Shown: piece by piece, positions 48,768 to 56,899 of the stretch
Layout: the number at the start of each line of letters is the position of its first letter
Numbering within the stretch: position 1 is the first letter of the stretch
From: SFDP01 sp051891855
Lineage (GTDB): Bacteria > Bacillota > Clostridia > Lachnospirales > Lachnospiraceae
DNA: 64,000 bases
Direction of reading: 5' to 3'
NCBI GenBank assembly: GCA_051891855.1
Contig: JBJFFP010000082.1
Location: 1 to 64,000, forward strand
Position numbers and translations under genes: made by a program
Notes under the pieces: model-generated
Database searches by the model: none
Told to the model about the DNA's origin: nothing
Seen by the model: only the letters and a program-made list of their open reading frames with translations

Positions 48768-49412
48768 ATGGAAGTGGAACGAGGATTGTTTATTGCTTTT
48801 GAAGGAATAGACGGGAGCGGTAAAAGTACGCAGCTTCAGCTTTTACATAGAGAGCTTCAGAAGGAAGGAAAACGAGTTTATCAGACCTGTGAACCCTCTG
48901 CGGGGCCTGTAGGCTCTCAGATACGGCAGATCCTTACAGGAAGAATGAGGGCAGACAGCCGGGTAGTTGCGGCCCTTTTTGCAGCAGATCGTCTGGATCA
49001 TCTGCTGAATGAAGTCAATGGCATTGTCAGTAAGCTGGATGAAGGAGTGACGGTACTAACGGACCGATATTATTTTTCCTCCTATGCTTACCACAGTGTA
49101 GACGTGCCCATGGATTGGGTAGTTGCGTTAAATGAAGAGAGCCGAAAGCTGCTGAAGCCGGATTTGACGGTTTTTGTGGATGTGGATGCGGATACGGCCA
49201 TGGAGAGAATCACCAGGAATCGTTTTCATCAGGAGCTGTTTGAAAAGAAATCACTATTGGAAAAAATCAGGGAAAATTATCTGGAGGCCTTCAGACGTTT
49301 TGGAGATAGTGAGAAGATACTGATTGTGGATGGAAGAAAGAAGGTGGAGGAGCTCTCTAAGATGATTGCAGCTGAGGTGCTTAAGCTACCGGATACATTC
49401 CCAAAGGAGTAA
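48768..49412 (+). CDS. tmk: Thymidylate kinase
   Basis: This kinase of about 214 residues phosphorylates dTMP to dTDP with ATP. It has the P-loop FEGIDGSGKSTQ, the DRYYFSSYAY block (the DRY motif that binds dTMP) and a LID region near ERITRNRFHQELFEKK. ATG 48768 has AGAAAGGA before it; an in-frame ATG at 48753 is also possible. It is soluble. It is followed by a DNA alkylation repair protein after seven bases, so the two are co-transcribed. Confidence 0.9.
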   Translation: MEVERGLFIAFEGIDGSGKSTQLQLLHRELQKEGKRVYQTCEPSAGPVGSQIRQILTGRMRADSRVVAALFAADRLDHLLNEVNGIVSKLDEGVTVLTDRYYFSSYAYHSVDVPMDWVVALNEESRKLLKPDLTVFVDVDADTAMERITRNRFHQELFEKKSLLEKIRENYLEAFRRFGDSEKILIVDGRKKVEELSKMIAAEVLKLPDTFPKE

Positions 49413-49419
49413 AGGCAAG

Positions 49420-50130
49420 ATGGGATTGGAGAAAATACGGCAGGAGCTTTTGGCTATGAAGGATTTGGGCTATAAGGAATTTCAGAAAAAACTGATTCCT
49501 ACAGTAGAAGAAGAGCGGATTATCGGGATTCGCACCCCCATCCTTCGTAAATATTCTGTCAAGCTGGCAAAGCAGCAGGAAGTCAGAGAGTTTTTACAGG
49601 CTTTACCCCATTACTATTATGAGGAAAATAATCTTCATGGTTTTTTGGTGGAAAGGATTGAGGATTATGACCGGTGTATACAGGAGCTGGATATTTTTCT
49701 TCCTTATGTGGATAATTGGGCCACCTGTGATGGTACCGTTCCTAAAATATTGAAAAAAGAACCGGAGCAGACTCTGATTAAGGCTGCAGAATGGATAAAA
49801 AGTGACCGAACCTATGTCTGCCGTTACGGAATAAAGGTATTGATGGATCATTTTCTGGAAGAGAATTTTTCCGAAGAAATACTAAAGCTGGCGGCCGGGG
49901 TAAATTCAGAGGAATATTATGTAAGGATGATGCAGGCCTGGTTCTTTGCCACTGCACTGGCAAAGCAGTATGAAGCGGCCTTATCCTTCCTGAAGAATAG
50001 GTCCTTGGATGTCTGGGTGCATAATAAGACGATTCAGAAGGCAAGGGAGAGCTATCGTATCAGCCCCGGGCAGAAGGAGGAATTGAAAGGATTGAAGTCT
50101 GCATATTCTTTTCCCAATTTGACATACTAA
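49420..50130 (+). CDS. DNA alkylation repair protein, AlkD-like HEAT fold
   Basis: This protein of about 236 residues matches the AlkD-like DNA alkylation repair family, built of HEAT repeats. Typical blocks are FQKKLIPTV, IIGIRTPILRKYSVKLAK, YYYEENNLHGFLVERI, DNWATCDG and YVCRYGIKVLMDHFL. AlkD proteins remove alkylated bases such as 3- and 7-methylpurines. ATG 49420 lies after AAAGGCAAG and follows tmk closely; the frame extends back into tmk without a site. It is soluble. spoVAD starts 26 bases after it. Confidence 0.86.
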   Translation: MGLEKIRQELLAMKDLGYKEFQKKLIPTVEEERIIGIRTPILRKYSVKLAKQQEVREFLQALPHYYYEENNLHGFLVERIEDYDRCIQELDIFLPYVDNWATCDGTVPKILKKEPEQTLIKAAEWIKSDRTYVCRYGIKVLMDHFLEENFSEEILKLAAGVNSEEYYVRMMQAWFFATALAKQYEAALSFLKNRSLDVWVHNKTIQKARESYRISPGQKEELKGLKSAYSFPNLTY

Positions 50131-50156
50131 GAAAAACGAAGTGTATGGAGGAGAAT

Positions 50157-51191
50157 ATGGAAGGAAGCAGAAATAAAATGATGGGAAGAGGAAGCATGGA
50201 ATTTGGGACTCCGGTCAGAATTGCCTGCAGTGCTTCCATTGTAGGAAAGAAGGAGGGGGAAGGCCCTCTGGGAAGACTTTTTGACCGGGTGGGAGAAGAG
50301 GATATGTTTGGGGCCTCCACCTGGGAGGAGGCAGAAAGCAATCTGCAGAAGGAAGCCGTATCTATTTGCCTGAATAAAAGTGGAATTACAATAGAGGAGG
50401 TTCGCTATTTATTTGCAGGAGACTTACTTGGTCAATCTATTGCTTCCAGCTTTGGTCTGGCTCAGTATGAGACTCCCCTGTTCGGTCTGTATGGGGCCTG
50501 CTCCACCAGCGGTCTGTCCATTGCCCTAGGTGCAATCACCGTTGCGGCAGGGCTGGCGGATAAAGTCATGTGTGTCACCTCCAGCCATTTTGCCAGTGCG
50601 GAAAAGGAGTTTCGTTATCCGCTGGAATACGGAAATCAGCGTCCGCTTTCCGCCTCCTGGACGGTAACCGGAGGGGGAGCCTTCCTCTTATCCCAAAGTC
50701 CGTCAGAGAAGGATCGGGCACAGATCAGTGGGCTCACTCCTGGGAAAATTGTTGACTATGGATTGAAGGATTCCATGAATATGGGGGCCTGTATGGCACC
50801 GGCAGCTTGTGATACCATTTATCGCCATTTTCAGGATTTTAAGCGAAAGCCAGAGGATTATGACAAAGTTGTCACCGGAGATTTGGGATATGTAGGGCAG
50901 CAGGCGCTTATCGACTTACTTAGTCAAAAGGGGATTGATCTTTCAGATAAGCATATGGACTGCGGAATTGAGATCTTTAATCAGGACAGTCAGGATACTC
51001 ATGCGGGAGGAAGCGGCTGTGGGTGTGCGGCCACGGTGTTATCTGCTTACCTGTTAAAACAGCTGGAGGAAAACAGCTGGAATAGGATTCTCTTCGTTCC
51101 TACGGGAGCATTGCTTAGCCGGGTCAGCTTTAACGAGGGAAATACGGTGCCGGGAATTGCTCACGGAGTGGTGATAGAAAGGATTTCCTAA
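50157..51191 (+). CDS. spoVAD: Stage V sporulation protein AD
   Basis: SpoVAD is a thiolase-fold soluble protein that binds dipicolinic acid for forespore uptake. The protein of about 344 residues has the blocks ASIVGKKEGEGPLGRLFD, FGASTWEEAESNLQKEA, DLLGQSIASSFGLAQYETPLFGLYGACSTSGLSIALGA and TGDLGYVGQQALIDLL. ATG 50157, five bases after GGAGG, is chosen. It is separated from spoVAC by about 7.5 kb and from spoVAE by about 2.2 kb, whereas the three are usually adjacent. Confidence 0.92.
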   Translation: MEGSRNKMMGRGSMEFGTPVRIACSASIVGKKEGEGPLGRLFDRVGEEDMFGASTWEEAESNLQKEAVSICLNKSGITIEEVRYLFAGDLLGQSIASSFGLAQYETPLFGLYGACSTSGLSIALGAITVAAGLADKVMCVTSSHFASAEKEFRYPLEYGNQRPLSASWTVTGGGAFLLSQSPSEKDRAQISGLTPGKIVDYGLKDSMNMGACMAPAACDTIYRHFQDFKRKPEDYDKVVTGDLGYVGQQALIDLLSQKGIDLSDKHMDCGIEIFNQDSQDTHAGGSGCGCAATVLSAYLLKQLEENSWNRILFVPTGALLSRVSFNEGNTVPGIAHGVVIERIS

Positions 51192-51196
51192 ATAGA

Positions 51197-51225
51197 TTGA
51201 AAAAAACCTCCTCTACTGTTATACT
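51197..51225 (+). promoter_or_regulatory. Promoter of the 51253 gene
   Basis: TTGAAA (51197-51202) and TATACT (51220-51225) are 17 bases apart, six bases after the spoVAD stop. Confidence 0.65.
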
Positions 51226-51252
51226 GAAAATTGTTTTAAAGGGGTGACAGCA

Positions 51253-51507
51253 GTGAGATTGATGGAATTTAAGATGGAACGGCAGGGACTTTTACAGGAG
51301 GGACAGCAGGTTACGGTAACAGAGGGGGTTTTACCCAGTAACTACTACTATACCATAGACCCCTCACTGGCCATGTCCGGCAACATTCCTTTCCGGGAAA
51401 GACTGCTGGTAAAAGAAGGGACTGTGACAAAGATTGTGGAGAATCAAAGGGGATTTTATGTCACCGTATCCTTTGAAGACACCAACCCTAATGCAAAAGA
51501 GGGGTAA
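51253..51507 (+). CDS. Small hypothetical protein of about 84 residues
   Basis: I do not recognise a domain. The product is soluble and beta-rich, with ...QEGQQVTVTEGVLPSNYYYTIDPS, FRERLLVKEGTVTKIVENQRGFYVTVSFED and an acidic end. GTG 51253 has AAAGGGG eight bases upstream; GTG 51244 and ATG 51262 are alternatives. It has its own promoter and precedes ridA by 19 bases, so ridA may depend on it. Confidence 0.65.
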   Translation: MRLMEFKMERQGLLQEGQQVTVTEGVLPSNYYYTIDPSLAMSGNIPFRERLLVKEGTVTKIVENQRGFYVTVSFEDTNPNAKEG

Positions 51508-51526
51508 AACAGCAGGAGGAAAGAAA

Positions 51527-51907
51527 ATGAGTATAAAGAAGATTATGACCGATAAGGCACCGGCAGCGATCGGACCCTATTCTCAGGGGATTATTGCGGA
51601 TAAATTTTTATTTGCTTCGGGACAGATTCCCATTAATCCTAAAAGCGGTGTGGTAGAGGCTGAAGGAATCGAAAGCCAGGCTCACCAGGTAATGAAGAAC
51701 ATTGGGGCAATCTTAGAGGCAGCCGGAAAGGATTACGCCAGCGTGGTAAAGACCACCTGCTTTTTGGCGGATATGAAGGATTTTGCGGCATTTAATTTTG
51801 TATATGAGCAGTATTTTACGGAAAAACCGGCCAGAAGCTGCGTAGCCGTAAAAGAGCTTCCCAAATCCGTGCTCTGTGAAGTGGAAGTTATTGCCTATCT
51901 GGGATAG
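51527..51907 (+). CDS. ridA: RidA-family enamine/imine deaminase
   Basis: RidA removes reactive enamines formed by PLP enzymes. This 126-residue protein has the YjgF/RidA blocks APAAIGPYSQG, LFASGQIPINPKSG, VVKTTCFLADMKDFAAFN and the C-terminal PARSCVAVKELPKSVLCEVEVIA. The arginine in PARS is the substrate-binding residue of the family. ATG 51527 follows AGGAGGAAAG; an upstream frame extension overlaps the previous gene. aroK follows after 21 bases. Confidence 0.93.
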   Translation: MSIKKIMTDKAPAAIGPYSQGIIADKFLFASGQIPINPKSGVVEAEGIESQAHQVMKNIGAILEAAGKDYASVVKTTCFLADMKDFAAFNFVYEQYFTEKPARSCVAVKELPKSVLCEVEVIAYLG

Positions 51908-51928
51908 CAGGGATAAGAGGAAATCAGG

Positions 51929-52432
51929 ATGAGAAAAACAATCGTGTTGATCGGAATGCCGGGGGCAGGGAAAAGCACGGTAGGTGTGGTCTTGGCCAAA
52001 AGACTGGGGTTGGATTTTGTGGATTCTGATCTGGTGATTCAAAAGAAAGAGGGAAAGCTTTTGCATCAGCTGATACAGCAGCAGGGGCCGGAGGGCTTTC
52101 TGGAAACGGAAAACCGGATTAATGCCTCTCTGTCACCCACGGCAGCGGTAGTGGCTACCGGAGGAAGCGTAATTTACGGGAAAGAGGCGATGGAGCATTT
52201 TAAGCAAATTGCCGTGGTGGTTTACCTGAAGCTTTCCCTGGCTGCCCTGAAAAGAAGACTGGGGGATTTGACTGAAAGAGGAGTAGTGTTAAGACCGGGA
52301 CAGAGTCTGGATGACCTGTATCGGGAAAGATGTCCCCTGTACGAAAAATATGCGGCTCATACCATCGATTGTGAGGGTAGGGAGATTCGTGAAATTGTTG
52401 AAGAAATAGCCCAAATAATACAGACAGGATAA
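51929..52432 (+). CDS. aroK: Shikimate kinase
   Basis: This 167-residue kinase phosphorylates shikimate in the aromatic amino acid pathway. It has the P-loop GMPGAGKSTVG, VDSDLVIQ for shikimate binding, ETENRI (the RxxE region), VATGGSVIY and the LID arginine stretch. The ATG follows AGAGGAAATCAGG. It lies between ridA and a DMT exporter, with four bases before the latter. No other aro genes are nearby. Confidence 0.92.
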   Translation: MRKTIVLIGMPGAGKSTVGVVLAKRLGLDFVDSDLVIQKKEGKLLHQLIQQQGPEGFLETENRINASLSPTAAVVATGGSVIYGKEAMEHFKQIAVVVYLKLSLAALKRRLGDLTERGVVLRPGQSLDDLYRERCPLYEKYAAHTIDCEGREIREIVEEIAQIIQTG

Positions 52433-52436
52433 AATA

Positions 52437-53363
52437 ATGCAAATGAAAATACAAGAGTTAGAAAGCAGCCTTCTTCTTTTTCTGGCTGCTTTTATCTGGG
52501 GTGTGGCCTTTGTGGCCCAAAGTATAGGACTTTCCTATGTGGGCCCCATGACCTTTAACGGCACCCGTTTTCTTCTGGGAGGAGTGGTGCTGCTTCCCCT
52601 GATTTACTATCGAAGAAAAAGAAGACAGACAGATATAGACAGTAATCCAAAAGAAACAAGGAGACAGAGGAAAGACCTTTTAACCGGGGGCCTGTGCTGC
52701 GGTCTTGCCATCTGTATAGCCTCCAGCTTCCAGCAGTATGGAATCGGATATACCACAGTGGGAAAGGCAGGCTTTATTACCGCCCTTTATATTGTAATTG
52801 TCCCTGTTCTGGGGACTTTTTTGGGAAAGAAGCCGGGTTCTCTGGTTTGGGCCGGGGCCTTACTGGCAACGGTGGGCTTCTACCTCTTATGCATAACGGA
52901 GAGTTTTCAGATTAATCGGGGGGATATACTGGTATTTATCTGTGCAATTTGTTTTTCTTTCCATATTATGATTATTGATTATTTTGCTCCTAAAGTAGAC
53001 GGGGTGGAGCTTTCCTGTCTGCAGTTTTTTATCAGTGGAATCTTGTGTATGGCAGGGGCTTTTTTATGGGAAAATCCCTCCTGGTCACAGATAGCGGCAG
53101 GAGCTGTTCCTATTCTATATGCAGGAATCTTCTCCTGTGGAATTGCCTATACTCTTCAGATTATTGGTCAGGCAAAAATAAATCCCACGGTGGCATCCAT
53201 GGTTCTTAGTCTGGAAGCGGTTATTTCTGTTCTGGCCGGTTGGATTATATTGAAGGAGGAGCTGACAGTAAGACAGATATCAGGCTGTGTTCTGGTGTTC
53301 GGAGCCGTTATTCTGGCTCAGCTGCCGCAGCCTTTATTAAAAAAGAAAGAACAGCAGGAATAA
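52437..53363 (+). CDS. EamA/DMT-family transporter
   Basis: This 308-residue protein has ten predicted helices in two EamA repeats (about 10-150 and 160-300), with the words FIWGVAFVAQSIGLSYVGPMTFNGTRFLLGG and PTVASMVLSLEAVISVLAGWIILKEEL at the ends of the repeats. DMT proteins export amino acids, metabolites or drugs; the substrate is not visible. A basic, soluble loop (RRKRRQTDIDS...) separates helices 2 and 3. A terminator follows, then spoVAE. Confidence 0.88.
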   Translation: MQMKIQELESSLLLFLAAFIWGVAFVAQSIGLSYVGPMTFNGTRFLLGGVVLLPLIYYRRKRRQTDIDSNPKETRRQRKDLLTGGLCCGLAICIASSFQQYGIGYTTVGKAGFITALYIVIVPVLGTFLGKKPGSLVWAGALLATVGFYLLCITESFQINRGDILVFICAICFSFHIMIIDYFAPKVDGVELSCLQFFISGILCMAGAFLWENPSWSQIAAGAVPILYAGIFSCGIAYTLQIIGQAKINPTVASMVLSLEAVISVLAGWIILKEELTVRQISGCVLVFGAVILAQLPQPLLKKKEQQE

Positions 53364-53379
53364 TAATCATTGTTTTGGA

Positions 53380-53410
53380 GATAGTAAATAAAAATATTTA
53401 CTATCTTTTT
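53380..53410 (+). terminator. Terminator between the DMT transporter and spoVAE
   Basis: GATAGTAAATA (53380-53390) and TATTTACTATC (53395-53405) are perfect arms around AAAA, followed by TTTTT. It lies 20 bases before the spoVAE start codon. Confidence 0.8.
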
Positions 53411-53430
53411 CACTGTGGAGGAGGAAAACA

Positions 53431-53787
53431 ATGGATTATTTCAAAGCTTTTCTGATTGGAGGCCTGATTTGTGCCCTGGTTCAGATTTTAATGGAAAAAA
53501 CAAAAATGCTGCCGGGAAGAATCATGGTTCTTCTGGTGACGGTGGGAGCCCTGTTAAGTGCAGTGGGAATATATGAACCCTTCGTAGAGTTTGCCGGTGC
53601 CGGTGCCAGCGTTCCTCTGCTGGGCTTTGGAAATGTTTTAATGAAGGGGGTCAGGGAAGCGGTTGAGGAAAGCGGGTTCTTAGGGCTTTTTTCAGGGGGC
53701 TTTCAGGCAGGAGCAATCGGCTGCAGTGCAGCGCTGATTTTCGGGTACCTGGCCAGTCTCATCACCCGCTCCAAAATGAAGGAATAG
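53431..53787 (+). CDS. spoVAE: Stage V sporulation protein AE
   Basis: This 118-residue membrane protein is the small SpoVAE (AEb-like) subunit of the dipicolinic acid channel. It has four hydrophobic helices and the conserved words FLIGGLICALVQILMEKTKMLPGRIMVLLVTVGALLSAVGIYEPFVEFAGAGASVPLLGFGN and GLFSGGFQAGAIG. It stands after a terminator, with spoVAD 2.2 kb upstream and feoAB downstream, which is an unusual place. Confidence 0.9.
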   Translation: MDYFKAFLIGGLICALVQILMEKTKMLPGRIMVLLVTVGALLSAVGIYEPFVEFAGAGASVPLLGFGNVLMKGVREAVEESGFLGLFSGGFQAGAIGCSAALIFGYLASLITRSKMKE

Positions 53788-53813
53788 AAGCGTAGGGAAA
53801 GGGAAGAAAAAAA

Positions 53814-53842
53814 GTGACTTTGGGAATAAAATATTTTATACT
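53814..53842 (+). promoter_or_regulatory. Probable promoter of feoAB with AT-rich palindrome
   Basis: A weak GTGACT (53814-53819) and TATACT (53837-53842) are 17 bases apart. The perfect palindrome ATAAAATATTTTAT (53826-53839) overlaps the -10 box. A metal-responsive repressor such as Fur or a DtxR-family protein could bind here, but it does not fit the classical Fur box closely. Confidence 0.4.
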
Positions 53843-53912
53843 ATGAGTAGTGTATTGTTTTAAGCAAATAAAAGAGTACACTGGATGGACAAGAAGATAA
53901 GGGGTGCATGGC

Positions 53913-56267
53913 ATGACGTTAAAGGAGCTGAAAATCGGTGAATCGGCAGTAATCTGCAAGGTGGGAGGGGAAGGTGCCCTGCGCCAGCATTTTCTGGATA
54001 TGGGAGTGATACCCTCAGCCAAGGTTACTCTGGTGAAATATGCCCCTATGGGAGACCCCATGGAGCTTTTAGTTCAGGGCTATGAGCTGACCCTGCGTTT
54101 GGAGGATGCAGCCAAAATCCAGGTGGAGGTGGTTGATGGGAATGAACCGGAAAGGGAAAAGAAGGACAAAGGATACCATTCACTGAAGGAGCACCCGGGT
54201 TTGGGGGAAGGAGGAAAATATCACAGTAAAGCAGATGAGAATCCCCTTCCTAAAGGCACGCAGCTGACGTTTGCCCTGGCAGGAAATCAGAACTGCGGTA
54301 AAACCACATTATTCAATCAGCTTACCGGCTCCAATCAGCATGTGGGTAATTTTCCCGGAGTAACGGTGGATCAGAAAAGCGGCAGTATTAAGGGAAATCC
54401 CAATACTCTGGTTACGGATCTGCCGGGAATCTATTCCCTGTCACCCTATACCAGTGAAGAGATTGTTTCCAGACGTTTTATCCTTGAGCAAAAGCCTACG
54501 GGAATTATTAATATTGCGGATGCCACCAATCTGGAACGTAATCTTTACCTGACCATGCAGCTGATGGAGCTGAATATTCCCATGGTTCTTGCCTTAAATA
54601 TGATGGATGAGCTTACCGGTAACGGAGGCTGTGTACATATCAACGAAATGGAGGATATGCTGGGGATTCCCGTAGTACCGATTTCAGCGGCAAAAAACGA
54701 AGGAGTGAATGAGCTGGTGGATCATGCTCTCCATGTGGCAAGATACCAGGAAAGACCGGGCAGAATGGATTTCTGCGATGAAAAGGATCACGGGGGAGCC
54801 TTACACCGGTGTCTCCACGGAATCATGCACCTGATTCAGGACCATGCCGGTAAAGCGGGTATTCCCATCCGCTTTGCAGCCACCAAGCTGGTTGAAGGAG
54901 ACCGGCAGGTGCTTGAAGCGATGAAGCTGACCGCAAATGAGAAAGAGATGCTGGAGCATATTATCTGCCAGATGGAGGAGGAACGGGGACTGGATCGGGC
55001 TGCAGCCATAGCGGATATGCGTTTTACCTTTATCCACCAACTGGTGGAGGAATGCGTGGTGAGACCGAAGGAAAGCAGGGAGAGAGAAAGAAGCCGAAGA
55101 GCAGATCGGATTCTTACCGGTAAGTTTACGGCCATTCCGGCCTTTGCCCTGATTATGTCCCTGGTATTTTTTCTTTCCTTTAATGTAGTAGGAGCCTGGC
55201 TTCAGGGATTTTTGGAAAGTGCCATTGAGTATCTTACCATGTGGGCAGATAGGGCGATGGCAGCATGGGGAATTAATCCGGTACTCCATTCCCTTTTCAT
55301 CGACGGGATTTTTAACGGAGTAGGCAGTGTGCTCAGCTTTTTGCCTATTATCGTTACCCTGTTTTTCTTTTTATCCCTTTTGGAGGATACCGGTTATATG
55401 GCCAGGGTAGCCTTTGTTATGGATAAGCTTTTGCGAAAAATCGGACTTTCCGGACGGAGTATAGTGCCCATGCTGATTGGCTTTGGCTGTACCGTGCCGG
55501 GAGTAATGGCCACGAGAACCCTTCCGGCGGAAAGGGACCGCAAAATGACCATTATGCTGACTCCCTTTATGAGCTGTACCGCCAAGCTGCCCATTTATGG
55601 ATTTTTCACGGCAGCCTTTTTCCCTGCCTACAGCGGTCTGATTATGGTAGGTCTTTATTTTCTGGGAATCCTTGTAGGGATTTTTACAGCACTTTGCTTA
55701 AAGAATACCATGTTCAGGGGAAAGGCAGTTCCCTTCGTTCTGGAGCTCCCCAATTATCGTATGCCGGGAGCTAAAAATGTAGCCAGACTTCTATGGGAAA
55801 AGGCTAAGGACTTTTTGCAGAGGGCCTTTACCGTCATCTTTTTGGCTACAATCATTATCTGGTTTTTGCAGACCTTTGATTTACAGATGAATATGGTCAG
55901 TGACTCAAAAGACAGTATTCTGGCCATGATTGCAGGAGGAATTGCTCCCATATTTGCTCCGCTGGGCTTTGGAGACTGGAGGATATCAACGGCACTGATT
56001 TCCGGCTTTATGGCGAAGGAAAGCGTAGTGTCTACCTTAACGGTGCTTTTCGGAAGCACGCGGAATCTGATGGCAGTACTCACTCCCCTGTCGGCAGCAG
56101 CACTATTGGTTTTTTGTCTGCTGTACACACCCTGTGTGGCAGCCATTTCTTCCATCAAGAGAGAATTGGGCGGAAGATGGGCATTGGGAATCGTGGTACT
56201 GCAGTGTGCAATCGCCTGGATTTGTGCCTTTCTGGTCAGCCTGCTGGGGAGCCTGCTTATAGGATAG
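53913..56267 (+). CDS. feoB: Ferrous iron transporter, FeoA-FeoB fusion
   Basis: This protein of about 784 residues imports Fe(II). Residues about 1-75 are a FeoA (SH3-like) domain (LKELKIGESAVICKV, HFLDMGVIPSAKVTLV). After a charged linker (about 80-115) comes the FeoB G domain with GNQNCGKTTLFNQLTG (G1), TDLPGIYSL (G3) and LNMMDE (G4), then a helical region and eight or so membrane helices with two Gate motifs (MLIGFGCTVPGVMATRTL). FeoA and FeoB are usually separate proteins. ATG 53913 is preferred to GTG 53904, with AAGGGGTG upstream. Confidence 0.95.
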   Translation: MTLKELKIGESAVICKVGGEGALRQHFLDMGVIPSAKVTLVKYAPMGDPMELLVQGYELTLRLEDAAKIQVEVVDGNEPEREKKDKGYHSLKEHPGLGEGGKYHSKADENPLPKGTQLTFALAGNQNCGKTTLFNQLTGSNQHVGNFPGVTVDQKSGSIKGNPNTLVTDLPGIYSLSPYTSEEIVSRRFILEQKPTGIINIADATNLERNLYLTMQLMELNIPMVLALNMMDELTGNGGCVHINEMEDMLGIPVVPISAAKNEGVNELVDHALHVARYQERPGRMDFCDEKDHGGALHRCLHGIMHLIQDHAGKAGIPIRFAATKLVEGDRQVLEAMKLTANEKEMLEHIICQMEEERGLDRAAAIADMRFTFIHQLVEECVVRPKESRERERSRRADRILTGKFTAIPAFALIMSLVFFLSFNVVGAWLQGFLESAIEYLTMWADRAMAAWGINPVLHSLFIDGIFNGVGSVLSFLPIIVTLFFFLSLLEDTGYMARVAFVMDKLLRKIGLSGRSIVPMLIGFGCTVPGVMATRTLPAERDRKMTIMLTPFMSCTAKLPIYGFFTAAFFPAYSGLIMVGLYFLGILVGIFTALCLKNTMFRGKAVPFVLELPNYRMPGAKNVARLLWEKAKDFLQRAFTVIFLATIIIWFLQTFDLQMNMVSDSKDSILAMIAGGIAPIFAPLGFGDWRISTALISGFMAKESVVSTLTVLFGSTRNLMAVLTPLSAAALLVFCLLYTPCVAAISSIKRELGGRWALGIVVLQCAIAWICAFLVSLLGSLLIG

Positions 56268-56300
56268 AAAATGCCGATGAAACGGCAGAAAGAGGAAAGA

Positions 56301-56873
56301 ATGAAGAATAATCAGGAAATCAGAAGACCACAGATAAATGAAATATATCGCCACTTTAAGGGGAATTTATATAAAATTATTACTTTAGCAAAGGATTCAG
56401 AGACGGATGAAGAGATGGTGGTTTACCAGGCTCTTTATGGGGAGTATCCTATTTTTGTCCGTTCTCTTGCCATGTTTTGTGAAGAGTTGGATAAAAAACG
56501 CTATCCCGGGGCCGAGCAAAAATATCGATTTGAACCTGTCCACCAGCTGGTAAATATGGATTGGGAGGAAAGAGAGATTCTGCCGGAGGACAGGGCACAG
56601 TCCTTGGAAAAAAAGGAGGGCAGTAAGCCGGAGGATAAATCTAAGGAGCCGAAGCTGGATCCGCTGCTGGAGGCTTTTCTGGATGCCGACAGCTATCGGG
56701 AAAGACTGAATATTCTCAGGGGACTGGAGCATAGAATCACGCAGGAAATGATCAATACTATGGCTATTGTCCTAGACCTGGATATTCCGGAGGGTGAGCT
56801 GGAAAAACGTTATCAGGCTCTGGAAAACAGTATTCTGACCCTGGAAAAATATGAATGTATCCGACTGGTATAA
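56301..56873 (+). CDS. DUF1653-containing protein
   Basis: This protein of about 190 residues has an N-terminal DUF1653 domain (about 8-75: IYRHFKGNLYKIITLAKDSETDEEMVVYQALYGEYPIFVRSLAMFCEEL), a charged linker (about 85-115) and a C-terminal helical region found with this domain in Lachnospiraceae-like bacteria (LDPLLEAFLDADSYRERLNILRGLEHRITQEMINTMAIVLDLD). The function is unknown. ATG 56301 follows AGAGGAAAG; an ATG upstream at 56271 has no good site. It precedes the SfsA-MutY gene by 26 bases. Confidence 0.78.
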   Translation: MKNNQEIRRPQINEIYRHFKGNLYKIITLAKDSETDEEMVVYQALYGEYPIFVRSLAMFCEELDKKRYPGAEQKYRFEPVHQLVNMDWEEREILPEDRAQSLEKKEGSKPEDKSKEPKLDPLLEAFLDADSYRERLNILRGLEHRITQEMINTMAIVLDLDIPEGELEKRYQALENSILTLEKYECIRLV

Positions 56874-56899
56874 GTAGTAGAGAATGAAGGAAAGAAAAG

